Source of the DNA: Eretmocerus hayati
Lineage: Eukaryota; Arthropoda; Insecta; Hymenoptera; Aphelinidae
Direction: 5' to 3'
Assembly (NCBI GenBank): GCA_029851415.1
Contig: CM056742.1
Coordinates: 90,076,748-90,140,747, forward strand
DNA length: 64,000 nt
The notes beneath the pieces were generated by a model. The model did not search any database, was not told where the DNA came from, and saw only the letters and a program-made list of their open reading frames with translations. Position numbers and translations under genes: made by a program. Below are positions 1 through 10,518 of this stretch, piece after piece; the stretch's first letter is position 1, and each line of letters begins with the position of its first letter.

Positions 1-1827
1 CATACGTTCTCACACGTGGAAAATAATCATAAGATGGCTACTCACAGAATTTTACCCGCTGTACGAGATGCTTTTCTCAGAATTGCCGTATCTTTATTTG
101 CAACAAAACTGCAGGAGTATCGATAAAAGTGAAAATTTGTCGAAATTCCTAACTTTTGACCACAATTTAGTACCTCCGAGATGATCAATAACTGAAAAGT
201 TGGCAATTTTTCTGTTCTATAAGATGGTTTCTTAGACTTGTCCCTACAACGCGTAGAGTCCAAGATATCGCTTTTTTGAAGGGGCGGATGATGTTGCATT
301 CGCCGTGACAGTGTTTATGAGCGGGACTATTTTATCATTACCAACCATCTGGTTCGTGAAATTTGCTGAGAAACTTGGAAAACCGAATGAGAGGGTTATT
401 TTGCTATGCTTTCCATAGATCAGCATATTTTGGAAAACAGATTTTATCTCGTTATATCAACTATAATTTCCATAGAATTTAGAGAAAAATTCATATGAAA
501 TACATTCTTTACCGATCAAAAACTGAAGGCGTTGTTTTATAGATTTGATGATTAACTGATTTACATGGAATTAAATTTGATAATTTTCAATGCATGTCGA
601 TTTCTTTTGGATCATACAGGAAGTCGCAGGGGCTTTTTTGGGAACACGCTAGGAACTAAAAAATGCTTTGCAAGTACCTGTGTAATTATGACGAAACTGG
701 AGATACAAAGAAAATGATGAAATTGATGGATTCGATGAAGATGAATTGCTCAATCATTTCACAAAAATTAACACCCTGTCAAAATAATGCTCAACACAAA
801 GACTATCCAATGAAATTCTCTGCATTTTTTCTCTCAAGATTTCAATAAAACTCTAAGTTCATCAATCGACGAAGCACGAATAAAAAATTATAACTAAATG
901 GAGAATGAAATTTGTATTTGAGCTGTCCCGAATTAAATCTTGACCAACTATGAAAAACTAAACCCCTTTTTCTTTGTGAAAGAAGAAAATAGTAGATCTT
1001 GAAAATAGGAATAAGATCATATTTGATTGAGTTAAATAGTCAAATTGTCCAATTTCCATGCCTAGTCTACTTTAGAGTGTTGTATGGTATTTATATGCGT
1101 ATATAGGGCGAGTTATGAGAGGGGGTGCACTCATAATTTTACTGCCAAAATCTTTGATCTCAGCCCCTGGGCTAGCTCATTTCTAAAGAAAGAGGAGACC
1201 AAACGATCTCGAAATTCATAATGCTTCAATAGAGATATTCTAGATTTTTCGTCCTTCGTGATGAATATGTTCGTCCTTAAAGATCGACAATACATCAACT
1301 TTGATATTCATAAATGCTTCCTTCGATATCGCATGATGTTACTGTAGCTCGAATGACTCGGAACGGTTTATAACTTTGACGTGACGAAAGGAATCTCAGA
1401 GAGTGAAATGTAGTAAACATGTCGATGCGGGGCTTTGGACCAACCCTTCAGTTCAGGAGAAATAGTGAAATTGATCTGGAAATTTACTAATATTTTTATC
1501 AGACCAAATAAATATGTCAATAACTTGTTGAATAATCGAGAATATTTGACGAAATCTTGACGAGGGGAAAAAGCTTCGAAAAGTGAATCTTTCTCACAAA
1601 CTTTCATTCAGGGCCCGTGACTCAGGCAATTTTCGAAGTAAAATTATGTTTGGGAATGCTGGTCAGCTTATCGTTTTCCTCAATCTTTTACAAGTTTGCA
1701 CACGGTAATCGCGGTATATGAAAAACGGATAAGAAATACCTTCTACTCAATAGTCGAGTTGATTTGTGTTGATTTTCAAGCTTTGATTGGTTCTTGATAA
1801 AGACTCAAAGTTTTAGTTTAAAAAATA
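1..1827. other. No gene recognised
   Basis: AT-rich sequence with short, unconvincing open frames on both strands (all under 85 codons). I see no conserved domain, tRNA, repeat array or inverted repeat here. The right edge abuts the TA target site of the foldback element that follows. Confidence 0.5.
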
Positions 1828-2755
1828 CACTACCGGTCAAAAGTTTGTGCGCACCTAAAATGAAAAAGTTCGATTTTGCTCACTCGACTGCTCGGATCTC
1901 CTTGGTCCAAAACAACTCTACTTGCGCTCGTTTTGTAGCTTTTTTGAAGATTCTCAAGATTCACTTGGTATTTTTTCGGCGCAGCCCAATAAATTCTCGC
2001 AGAATCAATCTGCAGCCTTGTAAAATGTAGTAAAAATCGGGTCATTACACAAATCTCCGCAAGTCTGGCCGAAATTGATGGATTGAGATGATTCGAATAG
2101 CATCTCAAAAAAGAGGTCAAGAGCTTCAGAATCCGTCCTTGACAGTTATTCTAGCTCGTTTCTGGTCCGAGATGTGACTGCTTTTGTGAAGGAAGATTTT
2201 TCTTGAAGAAGAGTATCAAAAGACACGAAAGGTGAAGAAATAGGGCTCACGGTGGTACTTATTCCTCTCAGTTTTTCCAGGTTTTTCCGTGCTGTTGGTG
2301 AGAGAAACCAAGATCAATGCTTATAACAGTGAAAAAATGAGTCCATTCATAATTTCTCAATAACTGTTCCTTTTTTCGAGAAGAATCTTCCTCTACAAAA
2401 AGAGTCACAGCTCCCACCAGGAATAATCCAGAATAACTCCTAAGAACGGATTTTGAAGCTCTTGACTTCTACTTTGAGATGCTTTTCCAATCATCTGAAA
2501 TTACTAAAGCGGCCAGACTTGCGGAGATTCGCGTAATGACCCGATTTTAATGAAATTCTACAAGGCTTCAGGTCGATTTTGCAAGAATCTATTGAGCTGC
2601 GCCGAAAAAATACCGAATAGCTCTCAAAGTGCTTAAAGCTACAGAACGAGCCCAAGTAGAGTTATTTTAGACCAAGGAGATCCGAGCAGTCGAGTGAGCA
2701 AAATCGATTTTTTTTTTTTTTTTCTTTGAAGTGCACAAACTTTTGATCGGTAGTG
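1828..2755. mobile_element. Tc1/mariner-type foldback element (928 bp)
   Basis: The element begins CACTACCGGTCAAAAGTTTG and ends with the imperfect inverse of that sequence. TA dinucleotides at 1826-1827 and 2756-2757 flank it, which fits Tc1/mariner target-site duplication. The inverted repeat is not confined to the ends: the left arm (about 1828-2210) pairs with the right arm (about 2375-2755), leaving a loop of roughly 165 bp. No transposase frame is present, so mobilisation in trans is inferred. A poly-T run near 2708-2723 interrupts the right arm. The short frames within it are a by-product of the palindrome. Confidence 0.8.
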
Positions 2756-2857
2756 TATATTTTCACTGGCTATTTTGAGCAATATATGATAATTTTATCA
2801 ATTCAAAAGATAAATAGATGAAAAAAATTTAAGTCAGATAAAGAACAATTTTACCTT

Positions 2858-2935
2858 GACCGGGAATCGAACCTTGATTACACAGTTAGGAAGCTGGCAT
2901 CCTATCCACTCGACCACTGAGCTCGCTGTAATATG
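2858..2935 (-). repeat. tRNA-like sequence (tRNA pseudogene or SINE head)
   Basis: Read on the minus strand, this has an A-box-like segment (AGCTCAGTGGTCGAGTGG) and, about 50 nt later, a perfect B box (GGTTCGATTCC), the split promoter of RNA polymerase III. A loop reading TTCCTAA would place CCT at the anticodon position. The anticodon and T stems pair poorly and there is no clear acceptor stem, so a functional tRNA is unlikely. A decayed tRNA gene or a tRNA-derived SINE is more plausible. Confidence 0.45.
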
Positions 2936-3764
2936 AATTCAAATAAGGGTTATCGAGATCCTCTATGCGGTCGGAGGTTTCAGTAATAAAATATCCTTGA
3001 CAATGAGAGGTAGACACATAAAAATGTCTAAATAATCACTAGCAAAATCTTCACAGTATGGCCGAGTTAGATGCGGTCAGATATTACTAAATATTCATAC
3101 TCACGCTGTGTATTGATGTTGCCTCTCTGACTGCTAAATGTTCAAATTCGATGGACTTCGTAGTAGTAAAGAGCCGTCGAGCTTTCTATTAAGCTAGGAA
3201 GCTATTTCTTAATACATAAACACAATCGATCCGACCAAAACTCGCGAAAGTAGGTGAAGTAATTGACGAGAATTATGGAATGCTTGTGAATGATAAACAA
3301 TTGAATTGTGCTTTTGGCCGCCGAGGGTGGTTTGTTTTCATTATCGGCCGCTAGATGGCCTCTGACTGCATGGCAGGTCAGGCCCCTAAAGTGAGATATT
3401 GCGGATCACGACGGCCACATTAACACTCTTTACCTCGATGCGTAGAGTACGATGAAAATCATCGCAACGAATATAAGCGAATATAAGTGTCATGTATGGA
3501 GATGATATGAAATGCAAGATTTTTAAACCTATTGTCATTCCTACAATCGTTGGACTCATGTGGAAACTCTTGTATTTTCATCGATATTTTCATATCGGTT
3601 GTTCACTGATTCAGAACTTATCAATTTATTCAAATTTATTCCAAAAACCCATACTCATGCTTTCCCTCTTATTTTCCAATGTTTTATTCATTTAGCCTCC
3701 GATATCCAGAATATAGTTGAGATCGGTGCAAAACATGTAGTGGCCGCTCCAATTTACCCACCTT
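2936..3764. other. No gene recognised
   Basis: Low-complexity, AT-rich DNA without a convincing frame, repeat or RNA gene. A short GC-richer patch with two GGCCG(C) motifs lies near 3315-3350, and I can assign nothing to it. Confidence 0.45.
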
Positions 3765-4385
3765 TTATTTTCTCGTGTTGTTTGTTATTACACTAGACAA
3801 CAAAAAATTCCGGTCAGAGTAAATGATTCTATAGCGTATTTTCCGGCGTGAAAACCAAATCAAACCTGAGTTTAGCACGTGCATGCAACGATTTGTCTGT
3901 AACCGCAGAACATTGATCCCCCTTAAACCAGAAATTGTAACGCTTTTGATAATTTTGCAAACTGTTTGATCTGTAGGTATCCCCTTGTACTGGACCACGG
4001 ATATATCAGAACTATAATTTTCTACATGTTTTGACCTGCAGAGAAGGAGAGCAGTATTTCCAAAATAGTAGGCCGCATTCGAAACTATCGACAAGATAAA
4101 TTTTTCAATAGTGACTATTATGGAAATTCTACCGATTTTGCAAATAAAGCTCGAAATGTTCGCTAAAGCTCGGAATGCTCGCGAAATCGACCAGAAATAT
4201 CCTCTTGAAGCTCTTGAGGGCGCATTTCTCCCGCAACCATTTATACATTGAGCGAAGATTATCTGCAATCGCCTGAAAATAGATAAATCAAATATACATG
4301 CATTCTTCAAAAAGAAGCAGTTCCAAAATTTTCTGAAAAAGCTCAAGTCTCTTCGTAAAGAGTCAAAACTCGAGTACTTGTACAC
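3765..4385 (-). CDS. Unrecognised 206-codon open frame
   Basis: An ATG-initiated frame of 206 codons on the minus strand. I recognise no domain. The product would be basic, rich in Ser, Ile, Arg and Phe, with scattered Cys but no spaced Cys/His motif, no signal peptide and no clear membrane segment. It is long for chance in AT-rich DNA, but nothing around it (no promoter motif, no homologous copy in this window) supports expression. A frame open by chance, or the remnant of an unidentified transposon, are both possible. Confidence 0.12.
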   Translation of the reverse strand: MYKYSSFDSLRRDLSFFRKFWNCFFLKNACIFDLSIFRRLQIIFAQCINGCGRNAPSRASRGYFWSISRAFRALANISSFICKIGRISIIVTIEKFILSIVSNAAYYFGNTALLLCRSKHVENYSSDISVVQYKGIPTDQTVCKIIKSVTISGLRGINVLRLQTNRCMHVLNSGLIWFSRRKIRYRIIYSDRNFLLSSVITNNTRK

Positions 4386-7300
4386 TGCAGGCCTCTAAAT
4401 TTACCAAGTGTCTCACTTCATTACCACGATACGACATCAAAAGTCCCGGAGGCCAATACCTTGGTCGTATCAAACAATACGGCTTACATTATTACAATTC
4501 GATCATCTATGTTTACATTATTTTTCATCCCAAGCGTATGTGAGCACTTCAGTGGTGTTCCGCTTCGATGGGAAGTGAATAAAAACATGCGATACTGAAT
4601 ATATCATATTGGGGCTATTTTAGGGGGCTATTTGTATAGTTTCAGGATTACGTTAGACGAAAGACGAAAGAAGTCGAAATTTTCTTCATTGCAGGCAAGC
4701 TTGACTTCACCTCGAAAAGTGTTCAAACGCCTTCTTTCAGGCTATTTCAGATAATCTTTCCTCGAAGTATCTATAGGAACCAAGAAAATGCACCTGTGCG
4801 AGCTTCAGAAGGATGTTTCTAATCAGTTTTGTCAGCTTTTTAAGATTTATCGCAAAATCGGTATAAATTTGGTGATGATAACTCGAAAAATCAGCTTGTC
4901 AATATTTTCAAACGCATCCTACGCCGCCAAGAATAATGTCATGGTATTCGCGGGTGAAAATGCGTAGGAAAACGTAGAGCAAAGATACTCAACTTTCCCC
5001 TTAAGCCATTTTCTCAGCAACTCTGGCCTATCCCAATATTTTCCAACGTGTTCTAACTCACTTCAAAGTTTGTCCCAAAATCTTTAGAATCAGCTAAGAT
5101 ACGTCTCATTTTGAACAACTAGAACTCACTAGAAGTGAAAAAAATGAATTTAGAAGCCCGAAGAAAGTTTCTATTGTGTCGGTGTTATGAATGAAGTAGT
5201 TCTTCTTTGTTTCAGGTGATGTTGGCACTGAATCTCTATACAGACCACGATATGTATTGTGCCATTGAATCAGATGATAACCAATTATCATTGTTTTTTA
5301 CTATGAGTTTTTACTTGATCAGTCACATGATTCAAGAAACAAGCTGTGCGTGTTGAGAGCAAAGCCGCCACCTATTTTGTGCGGTGGAGCTACAATCATA
5401 AGACATTATTACAGTCACCGAATATATAGTTATCTATATATGTATAAAGAATAAAAATTTGTAACATCTACATTAATCTTCTCGACGTCGAATGAGCGAT
5501 GAAATGAAGTTACTTCTCCTAGCAGGCAAATGTCCCAGAGTCTCGTCACAACTACAGAATAGTGCTGTAACAGGACACGCTACATCAATTGAATCAGCTA
5601 AGTCATGATAATACCTATACTGATATTGAAGAAATTTTTAGTGTAACCTGAGATATTTAAGATATTCATGGCGAGGTACGACCAGTGATGGAAGAGCGAG
5701 GTCATACGATCCCCAGAAACGAATAATAAATGTGTAGAACAGTACATTATTGCCCTGAGCGCGTATACGCCAACTTCTGGCGCTAGGACAGTGTATTTCC
5801 CGAGCGGAGCGAGGGAAATACGTCCTCCGCGCTCGAAATGCATGGATTTGCGAGCACAGGGAAATAATGTTTGTCCTCGTTAAAACCCTAAAACCGCATC
5901 TGCGAACGGCTATTTTAGGTCATAATGATGAAAATTATATTCACTATATTGATACTTCATAAACAATTTGTCCGATTAGGTGTAAATACATGGTGCCATT
6001 CTATGTATGATTGGTCGATATCGCGACATTAATCTCACCTTAGGTCAGCAAATACAGCTTGTACAGGCTTGCTTCCGTAAGAAATTAGCAATATTTTTAT
6101 TTCTCACTATAGAGCGGGACCTAATAGCACGAAATATAAGTGTTCTTGCATGTGGCGTTATGAAAATCGAATCGATCGAGAATCGCGCATTTCCGTGAAT
6201 TGGTCTGCGTGGGAGTCTTTTAGTGGGGTCCATGTGATCGAGAGATCGATTGAATGAATCTTGTAGGCGATCAAGTGTCTTCCAAAAAAAATGAGAATCA
6301 ACCTCGTGACACTTTCTTACTCCAAAATATGTAGCAAAAAGGGAGAAATAGTGATTATTCAATCGATTATTTAATCTTCCAATAACAGAGAGATCGGTCA
6401 GTTACCATGATCGCATAGACTTAACGCACGTAAGAATACAACAATTCTCAAGACTGTTCCTTCACTAATCATTGATGTGTTTTGTTGATGCGTCTTGTCT
6501 TGACGAACGTTTTATATAAAGATCATTAAGGTCAATTGATTCGAGTCTTTTTGTTGAGGAAGAATCATGAAGCTCAAAAAAACGTCAATAGAATAATATT
6601 GGCAATTTTATACCCGTGTATATGTGTGTATATATATATATTACTATTTTTTTCTTATGTTTGGGCTCGATTAATGTGCATACCTTGATCACACAATGTT
6701 ATGTATGAGGGCCATTTCGAAGCATTTCACCGAATGCCTGCACCAGGGGGGTCTAGAAGAAATCCCAAAGAAATTTTTTCGGTTAGTACTATGTTGGTAT
6801 GGTACGAAAAAATTCTTTTTGATTTTTTCGGAGGCCTACAAAAGGTCCAATTTCAGCCCCTTTTGAGCCTATTTTGAGAAAATTATAGCTCCTACTATAC
6901 TCAACCTTTTCGAGCGTACTTCGGTGCATTTTCCTCGGTAGAACTAGTACTTTTGGGGAAATGAATTTTCAAGGTCGATTATCCAGCCTAGCAATTTCCG
7001 TGGCCTATTTGTTGAGAGCAAATTTTAGCGATTTTTGAGCTTGCTTCGAAGTTATGTAGCTCCTACTAGACACGTGATAATTAACTTTTACAAATAGTCA
7101 TTTTTAAGGTCTTGCAAAAACCTACAATTTGACCACTAGTAAAAGTCGATTACTATACTTTTCATAGGAGTTACAGTCGTGACAAGCTGAGCAAATTCGT
7201 AAAAATGCCAAAGTTTGAGGGCAGTTAAAAAGAATCGTTGTTTTTCTTCGACCCTAAACCTGTGCGAAGTTTTCACGTTAACCACAAACGTTCATCTCTT

Positions 7301-7706
7301 CAGTATGCTGCTAGAAAATCCACCCAAGCCACTAACAAAATTATTGCAACTCATTCACTTTTGACCTTTTCACTCGAATTTGAGGATACAGCACAGTCAT
7401 GCAAAAGCAAAGCTGAGCTTGAAGCTGATTTAGGTTAGTTATCTACAATATATATACTGTCGAGCTTTCTGTTTCTCTTCACTTTCACGTTTCTGCTGTG
7501 CTATTTTTTGTGCGAATCCAAAAAAAGCGTGTAATGTAAAATTTATAGAAACTCTGATATACGTGGTTATACGGCTAATCGCGAGTGTCAACAAAGCCAT
7601 GCATGCGGCGAGCAGACGGTTTCGCGTTGCCCAGATCTTCGTCGGCAGCGGGGAGGAGTGAGAGGGGCGGGTGGCATCCGTCCGCCATATTAAAATTTTT
7701 TTCATG
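4386..7706. other. Intergenic DNA, no gene recognised
   Basis: About 3.3 kb with only short incidental frames. Apart from the hairpin at 5759-5834, the one simple feature is a TA/TG microsatellite near 6618-6642. The sequence around 6700-7220 is plain AT-rich DNA. Confidence 0.45.
5759..5834. repeat. Strong nested hairpin
   Basis: GTATTTCCC at 5793-5801 pairs perfectly with GGGAAATAC at 5813-5821, around the short loop GAGCGGAGCGA. The pairing continues outward through AGGAC/GTCCT and then GAGCGCG/CGCGCTC, giving a stem of more than 20 bp. It is GC-rich against AT-rich flanks. It may be a tiny MITE or a structured RNA element; I cannot decide which. Confidence 0.55.
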
Positions 7707-8035
7707 CCAAGCCTGTGCCGAATTTCTAAGTATTCCCAATCGAAATGTGAGAAAATTTCCTCCAAGATGACCTCTCGCAAAAGTCAATTTCATGTTCCCA
7801 GTCAGTAACTACGGCAACTTGATTGAAAAAGAAGGATGACCAGAGCAAGATGACCTATCTATCGTGAGCCAAAGCCTTGAGACTTGCTCTTGCATCCATT
7901 CTGTCAGTCATCTTGATATCTACAGGATCGTGTATCTTCAGTTCCAGTCGGTCGAATGAAGTCCCGCAAAAGGTCATCTTGACGAAAATTTTCTCTGCTT
8001 TTGATTGGATCTACTTTGAAATTCGGCAAACCACG
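7707..8035. repeat. Inverted repeat pair (foldback remnant)
   Basis: The reverse complement of about 7707-7800 matches about 7964-8035: both contain AGGTCATCTTG, then GAAAATTTTCTC or a close variant, then TTTGAAATTCGG-like sequence. The arms are about 70 bp at good similarity, with a spacer of about 160 bp. Both arms, read outward, give a similar peptide with a K/E-VIL-x-K/E-IFS-x-FDW pattern, so the frames are copies of each other and not independent genes. The outer side includes GCGCATGCGCAGAG, a motif often seen in MITE ends. Confidence 0.5.
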
Positions 8036-8375
8036 CGCATGCGCAGAGTTCTCTATTTTCTGACGGGTCTGATGATGAAAAATCTGAAAATTGTACAAAA
8101 AACGCATGATACAGTATAAAACAACTTCGAACTACATACATCACAAGATTCGTGCAATTTTGCATGATAAATCGAATTTTGCTGAAAAAAATTGCTTTTT
8201 GACACACTGTGCGAGAAAGTAACTTTTCCGCACTGATTTCCCACTTTCTCTCACAGTTTGTCAAAACATAGTATTCGATACACGGGTGTAAAACTTATTT
8301 TTTGATCGTCTGTGCGCAAATGAGTCATTTGCACACTGTTTTTCGATTTTCATTTGCTCACAGAAGATCAAAAAC

Positions 8376-8560
8376 CATAGTATGACACTCGGGCGCAATG
8401 GTTTTCGCTTTCTCGTGACTATTTAGACCCTCGCCTGCGTCTCGGACCTAAAAAAGTCACTCGAAGTGCGAAAACCATCGTTTGCGCCCTCGTATCATAA
8501 TATACTATTTCGCATTCTCGTGTTGATTCCAACCTTCGCCTACGGCTCAAATAGGAAACG
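8376..8560. repeat. Hairpin-rich element with CGCCTACGGCTC core
   Basis: GCGCAATGGTTTTCGC near 8394 pairs with GCGAAAACCATCGTTTGCGC near 8470, forming a long imperfect hairpin. Beside it lies a CGCCT(A/G)CG(G/T)CTC motif, which recurs at 8534 and again at 24607, each time within a small inverted repeat. This looks like a family of small hairpin MITEs. Confidence 0.4.
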
Positions 8561-9125
8561 CAACACTTGGACGTGAAAAAAAGGTCTTCCACCCTTTCAT
8601 CGAAATATACTATTTTGAGATAATCAGATTAGCCTCATTTTTCCAAATTTTGCCTGATCAAGGCCTGAAGGGGCTGAACAACAGTTTTAAAGTTCGTTCT
8701 CGATGGGTTCATTCTAAATCTTTTGATTGGTGCAAACCGTGTTGCATTATCTTGAGCCAACCACGACATACATTTAATATAGTAATAGTCTGGGCGCCCA
8801 CCGATACTCCCGTATGCACTTCATTTGCCCTGGAAAATCTTCACGGTTTCCTACGTATTTCGATGTGCTGAGTCGATTTTTTGAGGTCGCTTTTCCAAAT
8901 TTTGGTAACTTTTTTTGTTATTAAAAATTTTGTGTGCAAAATTGAGGTTTTTGGCAAATATCTCGAGTTATATGCATTTCCCGGGAAAGATTCATCGGAT
9001 CAAAGATGTAGATCGTGGAATTTCCCACAAGAAAGGTCCTCACAAGTTTCCTGGGAAATGAAAACTCCATTCGGAAAGAGCGCGAAAAGCGCTCGGCGCG
9101 GTTAACATGCGTTTAAACGGAGAAA
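8561..9125. other. No gene recognised
   Basis: AT-rich DNA with two short frames of about 73 codons that show no domain. Confidence 0.4.
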
Positions 9126-9131
9126 ATTCAC

Positions 9132-9212
9132 ATTGGTCCCGGCCGATATTCGAACCCCAGCCTCCTGCGATGGAGGCAAGGACCTTATCTACGAGGGCGC
9201 GGTGGCTTCAGT
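9132..9212 (-). repeat. tRNA-like sequence
   Basis: On the minus strand a 6-bp anticodon-arm-like stem (GCCTCC/GGAGGC) precedes GGGTTCGAAT, a near-perfect B box, and an A-box-like TCGTAGATAAGG lies upstream at tRNA spacing. The T stem is imperfect and no clean acceptor stem closes the molecule, so I call it a tRNA pseudogene or SINE head and not a working tRNA. Confidence 0.4.
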
Positions 9213-10518
9213 GCTGAAATTGAGTGGTAAAATATTTTCAGAGAACTTTCTGCATTGACCACGAGAATTCAGAAATCAAGTCGGCGCGAGCTTCCATGCC
9301 TCCGTAAGAACACATGTCTTATACAGTTTTCTTGTAAAGCTCGGCCATGCTCGGTCGTGTATTGATCATTTTTAGTCGGGTGTTTATTTTACTGTAAAAT
9401 TTTGGTAAAACTAACCTTGATGGATCATATTGACCTTCGTTTTAGCCCGGATAAAATTCAAAACATAGAGAACTAAAGCATAATGCCAGTTGACCTGATC
9501 GAAACATTATCTTGGTTCATCAACACTTGGCTCTCATCATCGACGACATACATGATGCGAGCCCTTATGCTGCTTTTCTTACAGAATGTCCAGCATTTTT
9601 GACGACAATCATTTCGAAGCATAAGAACACGAATCAGTCTACCACGCAAGAAATTGACCAGTATATATTTGCAACATGCTGCAGATATCTGATAGTTTAA
9701 TCGACAATTATAGCGAGTCCAATGCTGAAAAATCCGTTCGACGGGAGGAATGTTTGGTATTCGAGTATCTGAGGGGATGCACGTGACAATTCCCCGAGTT
9801 TGAGAAACATACAACACAATAATTCTCATCATAATTCCTCAAACCGGCTCTTTACTACTCATATTCGTTACTTTACCCGATGAAAAGACTGACACTGAAC
9901 CCGCGATGTAAATAGCTCACATACTACAGTAACATAATAGGCTGTTATATTGATAAAGATGAGATAAGGATGAGATTTTTATTTTAATCACTTTAAGAAA
10001 AACTTCTTCTCAATTTCGAAAATTGACTCGTTATAATACTCTGGGAAAATTGTTTTCTCATTTACAGAGGATGATTTTTCATTAAGATGAACGATTTATC
10101 GCAGAGAGAATCGATTTCTCACTGTGATGAAAATTGGTCCATTTTGTTTCTCAGTTTGAGAAAAAACTGTTCCAAAAAATGTAGCTATTTTAAGAAAGCC
10201 TCTTTGCTGTGTATAGATTTCATTTTACGAGTCAAAAATGGTAAAAGTTTGAGTAATTATTCTTTGGATCCCAGTGTAGGAGGTAAATGTACCAGACCTA
10301 AGAAAACCTCAGTTCGAAATTGTCATTTTTGTATGGTTCATTCACCTGTCCTGTGAATGTCATTGTCTCTCATTAACAATTAATCGAATACAGCCTGAAT
10401 TATTATATTAGTTTACTAGTTTATTTGAGTATGAATGATCATACTAGTTGACTAGTTTAGTTGCCAGCCTTTAGCGCTCGATCTGCTCACGTTATGCTGT
10501 TTATGAAATTCTTCCTTT
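9213..10518. other. Upstream flank of the transposase; no gene recognised
   Basis: No convincing frame. Between about 9970 and 10175 there are six or more TTCTCA or TGAGA(A) motifs in both orientations. Such subterminal repeats are characteristic of CACTA elements, and their position 350-550 bp before the transposase ORF fits that. I could not find the terminal inverted repeat itself. Paired CTAGTT/ACTAG motifs occur at 10410-10460. Confidence 0.35.

Noticed and set aside
1830..2120. Overlapping frames near 1794-2120 as small genes
   Set aside because: They lie wholly within the arm of a Tc1/mariner foldback and mirror sequence in the other arm.
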